Assembly (NCBI GenBank): GCA_964578535.1
Contig: CAZODI010000001.1
Span: forward strand, 62,001 to 126,000
Direction of reading: 5' to 3'
DNA length: 64,000 nucleotides
DNA from: PHBD01 sp964578535
GTDB taxonomy: Bacteria > Desulfobacterota > Syntrophia > Syntrophales > PHBD01
In this document: one piece after another, positions 27,034-36,191 of the stretch
How the letters are laid out: the number at the start of each line of letters is the position of its first letter
How positions within the stretch are numbered: the first letter of the stretch is position 1
Notes under the pieces: model-generated
What the model was told of the DNA's origin: nothing
Seen by the model: only the letters and a program-made list of their open reading frames with translations
Databases searched by the model: none
Made by a program: the position numbers and the translations under genes

Positions 27034-28842
27034 CTATCCCAGCCGATATCCGCCCTCTTGAAATAACCGGAGGCAGACGTCGACGACCTCGGGATCGTAG
27101 GAGGTACCTCTTTTTACGGTGATTTCTTCCAGAGCGGGACCGATGCCCAGGGTCGGGCGGTAGGGGCGGTGGGTGGCGATGGCCTCCACGACGTCGGCGA
27201 CGGCCAGGATCCTCGCCTCCATCAGGATTTCCGAACCCCGGAGACCCTGGGGATACCCGGAACCGTCCATCCGTTCGTGGTGCTGGTGCACGATCGCCGC
27301 GAGGTCCCAGGGGAAGTCGATCCCCTTGAGAATCTCGAACCCGACCTGCGGATGGGTTTTCATGAGCAGAAATTCCGCTTCCGACAGCCTCCCGGGCTTG
27401 CTGAGAATCTCCGAGGGGATGGCGATTTTGCCGATGTCGTGGATGGAGCCGGCCAGGCGGATGGCCTCGATTTCTTCGGGACTCCGGTTCATCCCCCCGG
27501 CGATGGCCACGGCCAGTTCCGAAACGCGGCGCTGGTGGCCCGCCGTGTAAGGGTCTCTCATTTCCACGACGTTGACCATCACCTGGATGATGCCCCCGAT
27601 GGCGGTCCTCAGCCTGTCGAGGCTGGCCCGGATCTGTTCCTCCGCCTGTTTGCGGTCTCCGACGTCCCGGGCGAACACAAGGGCGCCCCGTTTTTCCCGG
27701 AACACAATGGGAACGGCGGAGATTTCCACTGTGATGGGGGATCCGTCCAGCCCGAGGCAGACCTCCTCGATCCGCGGCACCGGTTCCTGCTCGACATAAA
27801 GTTTGTGGACCCGCCGCCTCACGCTCTCGTGGTAGTCCGGGTGGAACCGTTCGATGACGGGCCGTCCCAGGATCTGTTCCGCAGAAGCCGCACCGAAGAG
27901 CTTCAAGGCGGCGCGGTTCAGATAGGCGAACCGCTGCTCCGTCGATACGAAAATGACGTCGGGGGCATTGTCCACCAGGAGCCGGAAGCGGGTTTCGCTT
28001 TCCAGGAGCGAGGCTTCCGCGCGCTTGCGTTCCCGTATGTCCCGGGTGCTACCCTGGAGTCCGATCACCTCTCCGTTCTGGTCCGCAAGCCAGGATGAGC
28101 TGACCTCGATATCGATGATGCTCCCGTCCTTTGCATACTGCCGGAGCTCCAGGGTCCGGACACGGGCCCGCTCGGAGGGCGGCTTGGCCAGCTCCGCCGT
28201 GATTTGTGCCATGACGGCATTGTAATCCTCCGGGACGACGTATTCGGCGAAGGGGATCGCCATGGCCTCCTCGGGCGTGAATCCGGCCAACTCCCGGACC
28301 GACGGGCTGATGTAGGTAAACCGCCCGTTCAGATCCATGGTCCAGATGACATCGGTGGAATTCTCCGTCAGGAGCCGGTATTTCCGCTCCTGTTCCTGAA
28401 GGAGCCTCTCCATCCGTTTCCGTTCCGTGATGTCCCTCGATACGCCATGCAGCCCGACGGGCTTACCGTCGGCATCCCAGATGCCGCTGACCAGGTTTTC
28501 CATCCACACGGTGGAGCCGTCCTTGTTGATGTACTCCATCTCCACCGCCATGGTGCGGTTGCGGTCGGCGTCGCCTCTCTGCTCCCGCTCGAGCTCGGCG
28601 ACCAGGAGCTCCATGGCCCGGGCGTAGGACTCGGGGGTCACCTGATCCTCGGGTTTCTGGCGGACCCTCTCCTCCGGCGTGTATCCGTGGACCGGAAGCA
28701 CCGAGGGGCTGACATAGGTGGTCTGCAGGTTGAGATCGACCGTCCAGACGACGTCGGTCATCCGCTCCGTCAGAAAGCGGAACAGGGATTCGTCCATGAA
28801 GGGCGGTTTGCTTTTTTTTTCTCTTGAATTCTGATGATCCAT
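27034..28842 (-). CDS. Triple-PAS HD-GYP signalling protein
   Basis: A 602-residue protein with three PAS/PAC units (about 15-145, 155-280, 285-405) and a C-terminal HD-GYP domain (~425-600). The metal and signature residues are present: IHDIGKIAIP and HHERMDGSGYP. It probably degrades cyclic di-GMP in response to signals sensed by PAS domains; no membrane helix is seen, so it is cytoplasmic. The start at 28842 has AGGAG six bases upstream. A run of nine A lies about ten codons into the gene (28820-28812) and could cause slippage. It is on the same strand as the hyd genes but shows no functional tie to them. Confidence 0.88.
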   Translation of the reverse strand: MDHQNSREKKSKPPFMDESLFRFLTERMTDVVWTVDLNLQTTYVSPSVLPVHGYTPEERVRQKPEDQVTPESYARAMELLVAELEREQRGDADRNRTMAVEMEYINKDGSTVWMENLVSGIWDADGKPVGLHGVSRDITERKRMERLLQEQERKYRLLTENSTDVIWTMDLNGRFTYISPSVRELAGFTPEEAMAIPFAEYVVPEDYNAVMAQITAELAKPPSERARVRTLELRQYAKDGSIIDIEVSSSWLADQNGEVIGLQGSTRDIRERKRAEASLLESETRFRLLVDNAPDVIFVSTEQRFAYLNRAALKLFGAASAEQILGRPVIERFHPDYHESVRRRVHKLYVEQEPVPRIEEVCLGLDGSPITVEISAVPIVFREKRGALVFARDVGDRKQAEEQIRASLDRLRTAIGGIIQVMVNVVEMRDPYTAGHQRRVSELAVAIAGGMNRSPEEIEAIRLAGSIHDIGKIAIPSEILSKPGRLSEAEFLLMKTHPQVGFEILKGIDFPWDLAAIVHQHHERMDGSGYPQGLRGSEILMEARILAVADVVEAIATHRPYRPTLGIGPALEEITVKRGTSYDPEVVDVCLRLFQEGGYRLG

Positions 28843-29020
28843 AAAAAACTCCTGGATCGGAACCGCCCGAACGGCGTCCATGAGCGGGATGCGTGAAAAT
28901 GACCATTGGGAATGAGCCGCGGATGGTTTGGGCAATAAAAGGGAAATGCCTTGCTGTCAAGAATTTATCGCCTCGGGCGGGGAACGGCGCCGGGGAGGGC
29001 TTCTTCGCTGCAACCCGGCT

Positions 29021-30274
29021 TCAGAGGGCCGCAGCGGCGCGCTCGTAGGCCAGGAGCGCCGAGGGGAACGGTGCGAGGACCCGGCGGATGACGCCCTGGG
29101 TGTAGGAGATGGCCAGGCCGTAGTTCGTGATGGGAACGCCCGCCTCACCGGCCTTGTGGAGGCGGCTCAGCATCTCCCGGCGGTTCAGCATGCAGGCGCC
29201 GCAGTGAATGATGAGGCGGTACCGCGAGATGTCCTCCGGATAATCTCTTCCCGCCGAGACGTCCACGGCCAGCTCGCCGCCGGTGTATTGCCGGAGCCAG
29301 CGGGGGATCTTGACCCGGCCGATGTCGTCCTGGAGCGGGTGGTGGGAGCAGGCCTCGGCGATGAGCACCGGGTCCCCCGGGCGGAGGCGCTCGATGGCGG
29401 CCACCCCGGCGGCGGCCGTGGCGAGGTCGCCTTTCTGGCGGGCCATGAGGATGGAGAAGGTCGTCAGCGGCACGGAGGGCGGCGTGTCGCCGGAGACCTT
29501 GAGGATTGCCTGGGAGTCCGTCACCACCAGGTCCGGGGGTCGTGCCAGGCGGGACAGCATGGCCGCCAGCTCCCGCTCCTTCACCATCAGGGCCGCGGCA
29601 TCACTGTCCAGGGCGTCGCGGATGGTCTGGACCTGCGGCAGGATCAGGCGTCCCTTGGGGGCCTGGAGGTCGATGGGCACCACCAGCACGGCCAGGCCGC
29701 CCGGGGGCAGGAGGTCTCCCACCAGGGGCGGCGGCTCCAGGAAGTGATCCGGCGCGGTCTCCAGGAGGTGCCTCTTCACCGCCTCCAGGGCCGCCTCCCG
29801 TCCCGCCCCGTCCGTGCTGGAGACGGCCAGGACCCGCCCGGCCTTCTCCCGGAGAGAGGCGAGGAACGCCTCCGGCGGAATCCGGAGATCCGTCTTGTTC
29901 ACGATGGGGATCACGGGGATCTTGCGGGCCTTTGCCTCCCCGAGCAGGTTTTCCTCGAAGTCCGTCCAGTCCTCCGCCTCCGTCACAAGGAGGATCGCAT
30001 CAGCCCGGTCGAGGATCCGCCGGGTCTTCTCCAGCCTTTTGGCCGCCAGCTCCGTGGCGTCGTCCAGGCCCGCCGTGTCCAGGAACAGGACGGGACCCAG
30101 GGGCAGAAGCTCCGCCGCCTTCTCAACGACGTCCGTCGTCGTCCCCGCCACGGGGGAGGTGATGGCCACGTCCTGGCCCAGCAGGTAATTGAGGAGACTC
30201 GACTTGCCTACGTTCGTGCGGCCGAAGAGGGCCACGTGGAGGCGGTTTCCCTTGGGGGTGGCGTCCATGGTCAC
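29021..30274 (-). CDS. hydF: [FeFe]-hydrogenase maturation GTPase HydF
   Basis: HydF is the scaffold that carries the diiron subcluster to the hydrogenase. The 417-residue protein has a GTPase domain (FGRTNVGKSS P-loop, DTAGLDD, NKTD), a dimerisation domain, and the C-terminal cluster-binding motif CSH...HCGAC with 45 residues between, fitting CXHX44-53HCXXC. Its start overlaps the aspartase stop by 4 bases, so it is translated together with aspartase. Confidence 0.95.
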   Translation of the reverse strand: MTMDATPKGNRLHVALFGRTNVGKSSLLNYLLGQDVAITSPVAGTTTDVVEKAAELLPLGPVLFLDTAGLDDATELAAKRLEKTRRILDRADAILLVTEAEDWTDFEENLLGEAKARKIPVIPIVNKTDLRIPPEAFLASLREKAGRVLAVSSTDGAGREAALEAVKRHLLETAPDHFLEPPPLVGDLLPPGGLAVLVVPIDLQAPKGRLILPQVQTIRDALDSDAAALMVKERELAAMLSRLARPPDLVVTDSQAILKVSGDTPPSVPLTTFSILMARQKGDLATAAAGVAAIERLRPGDPVLIAEACSHHPLQDDIGRVKIPRWLRQYTGGELAVDVSAGRDYPEDISRYRLIIHCGACMLNRREMLSRLHKAGEAGVPITNYGLAISYTQGVIRRVLAPFPSALLAYERAAAAL

Positions 30275-31671
30275 TTCTCTTTCCGGTATCCCAGGGCGGT
30301 GAGCGACCAGGGCGACAGGACCCGGTCGATCCTCTCTTTCCCCAGCTTTTCCTCCAGGAAGGCCCGCATCGTGCGGCCTGCAAGGAGTCCCTGCATCTCC
30401 AGGTCCCGGTATTCCCGGATCAGCCCGGTCGCCCGCACATAGCCCAGGTGGGGAACGAGGGCCGTCACCAGCATGGGGCTCCGGTCGAAGGTCCTCCGGC
30501 AGGCCTCTTCGTCCGCTTCCATGCCCCGGATGTGTTCCGCCAGGAGGGCATCAACCCGTGCCAGGAGGTCCAGCGAGTCCAGGAAGGCGTCCGCCGCCAG
30601 GGGCAGGAATTCGCTGATCTGGCCGGTGCCCCGGCTCAAGGCGTCCGAGACGATCGTGTCATTGGCGAAGACCTTGAGACCCGCCTGGATCGCCGCCTCC
30701 GGCAGGACGGGATTCACCTTGCCCGGCATGATGGATGAGCCGGCCTGGAGGTCCGGCAGGCGGATCTCCCCGAGAAGGTTCAGGAGGCGCAGGTCTCCGG
30801 CGATCTTGACGAGGTTGGCCGCGTGGGCCTTGAGGACACCCGACACCTCCACAAGGGGATCGGCGAAGGCCGTCTCGCCAGCCAGGTTCTCTCCCCGGGA
30901 GAGACCCTGACCGGTCGTTTCCCGGAGCTTCTCGATGACCAGGAAGATGTAGTCCCGTGGGGCCGCGAGCCCCGTGCCCACGGCGGTTCCGCCCAGGTTG
31001 ACCACCCGGAGCCGCTCCTCCCCCTTGAAGGTCCGCCAGCGGTCCCGGGAGACCGCCTCGGCGAAGGCGGCGAACTCCGCCCCGAGGGTCATGGGCACGG
31101 CGTCCTGCAGCTCCGTCCGTCCGACCTTGACGATGGAGCCGAATTCCTTTTCCTTCTCCTGGAAGGCCCCCTGGAGATCCGCCGCGGCCCGGCTCAGGCT
31201 CCGCAGTCCGAAGATCCCGGCGACCTTGACGGCCGTGGGGTAGGTGTCGTTGGTGGACTGGTGGAGATTGACGTGCTCGAGGGGGTGGACGAGGGCGTAG
31301 TCGCCTCTCCGGCCCTCCAGGATTTCGATGGCCCGGTTGGCCAGGACCTCGTTCAGGTTCATGTTCGTGGACGTACCCGCTCCGCCCTGCAGGGCGTCCA
31401 CGGGGAACTGCCCGGCGAGCCCGCCCCCCGCGACCTCGTCGCAGGCCTGCTCGACGGCCCGTGCCCTCTCCGCGTCCAGGTAACCCAGTTCGGCATTGGC
31501 CCGGCAGCAGGCTTTCTTCACCAGGGCATAGGCCCGGATCAGCCCGGCGTTGACGGTCCTCCCGGAGAGGGGAAAGTTGCGGACCGCCCGGAGGGTGTGG
31601 ATCCCCCAGTATGCGTCCGCCGGGATTTCCAGCTCGCCGAGAAAGTCCTTTTCGATGCGGGTCGAATTCAT
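30271..31671 (-). CDS. aspA: Aspartate ammonia-lyase (aspartase)
   Basis: A 466-residue member of the aspartase/fumarase superfamily; aspartase splits aspartate to fumarate and ammonia. Conserved blocks are GGAGTSTNMNLNEVLANRA, HVNLHQSTNDTYPTA, and the superfamily signature GSSIMPGKVNP (~residue 325). The NMNLNEVLANRA form favours aspartase over fumarase, but fumarase activity cannot be excluded. The ATG at 31671 gives the family N-terminus (TRIEKDFLGELEIPADAYWGIHT, in part). Coupling to hydF by a 4-base overlap suggests the ammonia serves H-cluster assembly (inference). Confidence 0.88.
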   Translation of the reverse strand: MNSTRIEKDFLGELEIPADAYWGIHTLRAVRNFPLSGRTVNAGLIRAYALVKKACCRANAELGYLDAERARAVEQACDEVAGGGLAGQFPVDALQGGAGTSTNMNLNEVLANRAIEILEGRRGDYALVHPLEHVNLHQSTNDTYPTAVKVAGIFGLRSLSRAAADLQGAFQEKEKEFGSIVKVGRTELQDAVPMTLGAEFAAFAEAVSRDRWRTFKGEERLRVVNLGGTAVGTGLAAPRDYIFLVIEKLRETTGQGLSRGENLAGETAFADPLVEVSGVLKAHAANLVKIAGDLRLLNLLGEIRLPDLQAGSSIMPGKVNPVLPEAAIQAGLKVFANDTIVSDALSRGTGQISEFLPLAADAFLDSLDLLARVDALLAEHIRGMEADEEACRRTFDRSPMLVTALVPHLGYVRATGLIREYRDLEMQGLLAGRTMRAFLEEKLGKERIDRVLSPWSLTALGYRKEK

Positions 31672-31788
31672 CGGATGTCCTGATGTGTGCCTGCGCTCGT
31701 GTCCGTGTCGCATCTCCGCGCCGGCGACCGCTGGAAGGGACCTCGAACGGTCCGGCACAGCCCTCAGCGTAATCATGGATGCCCGTCG

Positions 31789-31817
31789 TTTATATACGAC
31801 CGCCCTGTCGCTGTCGA
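31789..31817 (-). promoter_or_regulatory. Candidate sigma-70 promoter for aspA-hydF
   Basis: TCGACA (31817-31812) and TATAAA (31794-31789) are 17 bases apart on the minus strand, each one base off consensus. They lie about 118 bases before the aspartase start, giving aspA-hydF its own transcript start separate from the AtuA-type gene. Confidence 0.55.
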
Positions 31818-31901
31818 GGGGGGAATCAGGCCCGGAGTCACCATGATGGACTGAATCGGTGCAGAAGCGGCAGGATGCGGCAGGATGTGGCAGCCGAGGA
31901 C

Positions 31902-33932
31902 CTACCGGTAGATCGGCACACTCATCCGCTCGATCTTCATCTGCTGCTGGGCGCCGAAGACGTCCGGGCTGCCGGGCGTGCCGGAGATCCGGTCCCGGTA
32001 GCGGGAGATCTTGACGGCGAAGCACGGGTCGGCGTGGAAGGTCCCCATGATGCGGTCTTCCGGCACGCCGAGCGTTTTCGCGATCTCCCCCTTCGTGAAG
32101 GCATTTGAACGCAGGGCCTGCCGGTACTCCTCCTCCGATTTGAAAAAGACGTCGTAGGTGATCGTGTTGATTCCCGCGTCCTTGGAGCGCAGGACCTGGA
32201 TCATGTCGAAGAGCGGCCGGGATTCGACGGGCTCTCCCGAATGCGCCACCGGCTCGATGGCGTCCACGCTGCGGTCGTCCAGGCTGCCGGGATAGTCCGT
32301 GAGGCCGATCGGCGAGTACGCGGGCCGGATCTCCCGGACCAGGCTCCAGTCCCGGCCGTTGGCGTCGTACAGGCGGATCTGGAACAGGTGCTCCCGGATC
32401 GCCTCCTCGTTGTTCCAGAGGTGAAAGACGCTCCAGGCATAGCTGTCGGCTCCTTCCAGGCGGAGGAAGGATGGACGGCCCGGGTCGCGGAATGCCTCCG
32501 CCTTCTTCAGGTCCTCTTCGTGCCGCCTTGCGGCCTCCTCGACGGTCTCCGCCACGGTCTCAAGGAACAGCAGCGGCTTCTCCGGGCCGGCGATGATGAA
32601 ATCGACGGTGCATCCGGCGTAGATGGCCGGGTACTCCTCTTCGGCAAGGGCCAGGATCTTCCGGAAAATATCCTCCTTCTGCTCGATGAAGCGGGGCTCC
32701 CTTGTCCCGGCCAGGACCAGGGCGGTATAGGCGCCGTCCGCTTCCCGGAAGACGACCTCGCTGGGCGACATGGGGAAGGCCAGGTTGCCCGCCGTCGTGA
32801 TGCGGCCGGGATACCCGAAGTGCAGCATGAAGCCCTTCAGGACCGTGGAGAGCGCTTCGACGCCGTCCCCGTCGGAGCCGCTGACCTTGAGCAGGATGCC
32901 GATCTCCTGCTCCCCCGGGAGGAGGCGGCTTCGCTCCACGGCGTTCAGGCCGTAGACGAGGTGCCGGTCGAGAAGGGAATCCCCGGAGCCGGCGGCTTCC
33001 CCTTTCAGCGGCAGGAAAGAGACCAGCCTTTTGCCGATCTTCCGGCTGCCCTCGATCTTGATGGTCAGCGGGCTGTGTACGAAGGCGGCGTTCCGGATTC
33101 CGGCGGTCCGGTCGCTGTCCCGGAAATACTCCGTCCGCTGCATGACCAGGACGCCCTCGGGGTAGTACTGCAGGCAGGGGTGGCTCTCCTCGTACAGCGC
33201 GTGGGCGGCGACGGAATAGACCGTGGCCTTCCGCTCCGGGTTCGGGGGGATGAAGACGACGCTTCCGTCGTCCCGAAACTCCGCGATCAGGTAGTCGCTT
33301 GCCGAGCCGGGATCGCAGGCGATGGCGCCGCATTCCAGGATGTGGGCCGCCTGGAAGGCCAGGCCCGGGTCGATCCCGCGCCGGACCGGGTCCGCGGCGA
33401 AGATGGAGACGTCGCAGGAGCGGCCGCAGAGGATGATCTGCGCCCCCGCATCGAGGGCGGTGATGTACGGCGCGATGCCCATCTGGGCGACCAGCCGGCT
33501 GTTCCGGATGTCGTCTTCGGCCAGCGCCGGCATGGACCCCAGGGGACGCAGCTCGTCGATGCGGCCGATGAGCAGCCCGTTGTCCACGTGCCCGTCCACG
33601 ACGGCCACCCGGAGGCCCCTTGCGTTTTCCTCCTCGAAGATCTCCCGGATGAGCTCCAGCATGAAGGCCAGGTGGGGCTCGTCGCCGGCGAGGCCGAGGC
33701 TGCCGATGAGGAGCGGGCAGTTCATCCGGAGGGCGGCCCGGAGGAGCAGGGTGAAGTCGCGCTTCAGGGACGCCGGCTTCATGTAGGATTTCCCCGTTCC
33801 CAGGTAATAGGGGCCCGGGTCCATGGAGCCCGCGTCGGCCCCGATGAGATCGATCTTCATCTTCATGGCCTCCTCCCAGGAGGATTCGGGACAGCTGTAG
33901 CCCAGCTTGGATGCGAGGATGCGGTAGCTCAT
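31902..33932 (-). CDS. AtuA-family (DUF1446) protein fused to a DUF4387 domain
   Basis: A 676-residue cytoplasmic protein. The first ~560 residues look like the acyclic terpene utilisation AtuA/DUF1446 family (IDLIGADAGSMDPGPYYLG, GSLGLAGDEPHL, LCGRSCDVSIFAADP). The last ~105 residues (from FDMIQVLRSKDAG to the end) match DUF4387, which is more often a separate small gene beside atuA. The reaction is unknown; AtuA is needed for citronellol/geraniol degradation in Pseudomonas, and relatives occur in acyl-CoA pathways. A good ribosome site (AAGGAG) precedes 33932. It lies upstream of aspA-hydF with a gap of 230 bases. Confidence 0.8.
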   Translation of the reverse strand: MSYRILASKLGYSCPESSWEEAMKMKIDLIGADAGSMDPGPYYLGTGKSYMKPASLKRDFTLLLRAALRMNCPLLIGSLGLAGDEPHLAFMLELIREIFEEENARGLRVAVVDGHVDNGLLIGRIDELRPLGSMPALAEDDIRNSRLVAQMGIAPYITALDAGAQIILCGRSCDVSIFAADPVRRGIDPGLAFQAAHILECGAIACDPGSASDYLIAEFRDDGSVVFIPPNPERKATVYSVAAHALYEESHPCLQYYPEGVLVMQRTEYFRDSDRTAGIRNAAFVHSPLTIKIEGSRKIGKRLVSFLPLKGEAAGSGDSLLDRHLVYGLNAVERSRLLPGEQEIGILLKVSGSDGDGVEALSTVLKGFMLHFGYPGRITTAGNLAFPMSPSEVVFREADGAYTALVLAGTREPRFIEQKEDIFRKILALAEEEYPAIYAGCTVDFIIAGPEKPLLFLETVAETVEEAARRHEEDLKKAEAFRDPGRPSFLRLEGADSYAWSVFHLWNNEEAIREHLFQIRLYDANGRDWSLVREIRPAYSPIGLTDYPGSLDDRSVDAIEPVAHSGEPVESRPLFDMIQVLRSKDAGINTITYDVFFKSEEEYRQALRSNAFTKGEIAKTLGVPEDRIMGTFHADPCFAVKISRYRDRISGTPGSPDVFGAQQQMKIERMSVPIYR

Positions 33933-34149
33933 GAGGTCTCCTTTCGTTTTCCGGCGGTTTGGGTGGATTCGCTGTATTTTCCTTTTGAAGGTCCGGCGGG
34001 CAGTCGAAAACGGGTCACGCTTTTCTTAAGCTTGGGATGGAAGCCAGGATCACGATATAGGACCATCCGGCTATTCGCGCAACGGGTTTGCGTTCGGGTG
34101 TCTCAATCTGCAAACGGCCTGATGGAAGCGGCCGCCGTCCCCGAGGCTA

Positions 34150-35133
34150 TCAGGCATCCCCGTAGCCCAGCGGATGGGCCTGCCGCCAGAGCCAGGCGCT
34201 CCCGATGATGTCCTCCAGGCCGGGGCGCTTCGGCTCCCAGCCCAGTTCCCTGCGAATGCGCTCGCTCCCGGCCACGAGGATTGCAGGATCGCCCGGGCGG
34301 GGGGGTTCCTCCACAGCGGGGACGGGGTGGCCCGTCACCCGACGGGCGGCCTCGATGACCTGCCGGACCGAATAGCCGTGGCCGTTGCCCAGGTTGTACC
34401 GCAGGGAATGCCTGTTTTCCAGCGCCTCCAGGGCGAGGAGGTGCGCGGCGGCCAGATCCTCGACATGGATGTAGTCCCGGATGCAGGTTCCGTCGGGGGT
34501 CGGATAGTCCGTCCCGAAGATCTTGATGTGGGGACGCTTCTCCAAGGCCGTGTCCAGCACCAGGGGGATCAGGTGGGTCTCGGGGCGGTGGTCTTCCCCA
34601 AGGCGGTCGGAGCAGCCGGCGGCGTTGAAGTAGCGGAGAGCGGCAAAGCGCAGGTCCCGCTGCCGGCTCAGCCAGTCCAGGGCCTGCTCCACCATGAGCT
34701 TGGCCTGGCCGTAGGCGTTGGCGGGCTTCCGGGGGTGGGACTCGTCAATGGGCGTGTAGCAGGGTTCGCCATAGGTGGCGGCGGTGGAGCTGAAGACGAA
34801 TTTTCCGACGCCCGCCCGGAGCATCGCCTCCAGGAGGATCAAGGTCCGGGCCGCGTTGTTGACAAAGAATCGCTCCGGGAAGGCCATGGATTCTCCGGCC
34901 TCGATATAGGCCGCGAAATGCATCACCGCGTCCACGATCCCCTCGCCAAGGATCCGTGACAGCAGGGCCGCGTCGCCGCAGTCTCCCCGGACAAAGGCCG
35001 CCTCGGGATGAACCGCCAGGCGGTGGCCCTTCTCCAGCGTGTCCAGCACGGTGACCCGGTGTCCTTCCCGGATCAGCAGGTCGACGACGTGGCTCCCGAT
35101 GAATCCGGCTCCGCCGGTGACGAGAACGTGCAT
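34150..35133 (-). CDS. galE: UDP-glucose 4-epimerase
   Basis: GalE interconverts UDP-galactose and UDP-glucose, the last Leloir step. The 327-residue SDR protein has the NAD motif GGAGFIGSH at residues 7-15, SSTAATYGEP, and the catalytic YGQAK pair (Tyr/Lys). The start at 35133 is fixed by the NAD-binding N-terminus. It lies 61 bases inside the upstream galT frame. It is the last gene of the araFGH-galKTE unit. Confidence 0.95.
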   Translation of the reverse strand: MHVLVTGGAGFIGSHVVDLLIREGHRVTVLDTLEKGHRLAVHPEAAFVRGDCGDAALLSRILGEGIVDAVMHFAAYIEAGESMAFPERFFVNNAARTLILLEAMLRAGVGKFVFSSTAATYGEPCYTPIDESHPRKPANAYGQAKLMVEQALDWLSRQRDLRFAALRYFNAAGCSDRLGEDHRPETHLIPLVLDTALEKRPHIKIFGTDYPTPDGTCIRDYIHVEDLAAAHLLALEALENRHSLRYNLGNGHGYSVRQVIEAARRVTGHPVPAVEEPPRPGDPAILVAGSERIRRELGWEPKRPGLEDIIGSAWLWRQAHPLGYGDA

Positions 35134-36191
35134 TCGGATCTCCCGGAGTAGTCCTGCCGCTGTTTATAGTGGATTTCAGAGCATTCCCGAAGCCTTGCCG
35201 CAGCCTGCTCCGCCGTCAGGTCGCGCCCGGGCATGCCGAGCATTTCATAGCCCACCATGAATTTCCGGACCGTGGCGCTCCTGAGGAGTGGCGGATAGAA
35301 ATGGAGGTGGAGCACCCATTCGGGGTGTTCATCCTCGTCGAAGGGCGCCTGGTGAAAGCCCATGCTGTAGGGAAAACTGATTTCGAACAGATTGTCATAA
35401 CGGGTGGTCAGGCGCTTGAGGAGATCCGCCAGGGCCAGCCGCTCCGCCGCCTCCAGTTCCGGCAGGCGGGACACGGGGCGGCGCGGAATGAGCAGCGTCT
35501 CGAAGGGCCAGAGCGCCCAGAAGGGCACCATGGCCGTCCAGTGCCCGTTTTCCGCCACGATGCGCACGCCGGCGGTCCTTTCCTGGATCAGCACGTCCAG
35601 CAGCAGGGGACGGCCGTGGGTCTGAAAATAATGCCGCTGGCAAACCAGTTCCTTGGCGGGCTCCGTGGGAACGTGCTCCGTGGCCCAGATCTGGCTGTGG
35701 GGGTGAGGATTCGAACAGCCCATGATTTCGCCTTTGTTTTCGAAGATCTGGACGTAACGGATGGAATCCCTGGCGCCCAGGGCGGCGGACTCCTGGGTCC
35801 AGGCGGCGAGAACGGCATCGATCTCCTCGACGCCGAGTTCCGGAAGGCTGAGATCGTGGCGCGGGGAAAAGCACACGACCCGGCAGACTCCCCCCTCCGC
35901 CTCCGCCGACAGCAGGCCGAATTCGTATCGTTCTGGCCGCCGGTGCAGCCTGGGCTGGAGGGCCGCGAAATCGTTGTCGAAGGCGAAAGTCCCTTCATAC
36001 GTAGGATTCATGCGGCCTCCCGCCCGGGCGTTGCCGGGGCAGAGATAGCAATCCGGATCGTAGGCCGGGCGGCTGATCTCGGGGATTCTTTCCCGGAGTC
36101 CCTGCCAGGGACGCTGATCGCGATGGGGACTCACCAGGATGGATTCACCGGTCAGGACATTGAGCCGGCGATGGGAGCGGTCTGAGAACAT
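35073..36191 (-). CDS. galT: Galactose-1-phosphate uridylyltransferase, C-terminally extended
   Basis: GalT exchanges UMP between UDP-glucose and galactose 1-phosphate. The catalytic HPHSQ triad lies in GCSNPHPHSQIW (~residues 160-171), and zinc ligands are suggested by CYLCPGN near residue 50. Family members usually stop shortly after the block seen here as SEIHYKQ; this one runs about 25 residues further, into the start of galE in another frame, giving 372 residues. Its ATG overlaps the galK stop by one base. Confidence 0.94.
   Translation of the reverse strand: MFSDRSHRRLNVLTGESILVSPHRDQRPWQGLRERIPEISRPAYDPDCYLCPGNARAGGRMNPTYEGTFAFDNDFAALQPRLHRRPERYEFGLLSAEAEGGVCRVVCFSPRHDLSLPELGVEEIDAVLAAWTQESAALGARDSIRYVQIFENKGEIMGCSNPHPHSQIWATEHVPTEPAKELVCQRHYFQTHGRPLLLDVLIQERTAGVRIVAENGHWTAMVPFWALWPFETLLIPRRPVSRLPELEAAERLALADLLKRLTTRYDNLFEISFPYSMGFHQAPFDEDEHPEWVLHLHFYPPLLRSATVRKFMVGYEMLGMPGRDLTAEQAAARLRECSEIHYKQRQDYSGRSECTFSSPAEPDSSGATSSTC

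Noticed and set aside
35705..35722. tRNA T-arm-like sequence GGATTCGAAC
   Set aside because: It is part of the galT codons around the HPHSQ active site. No acceptor stem or anticodon arm can be built around it.
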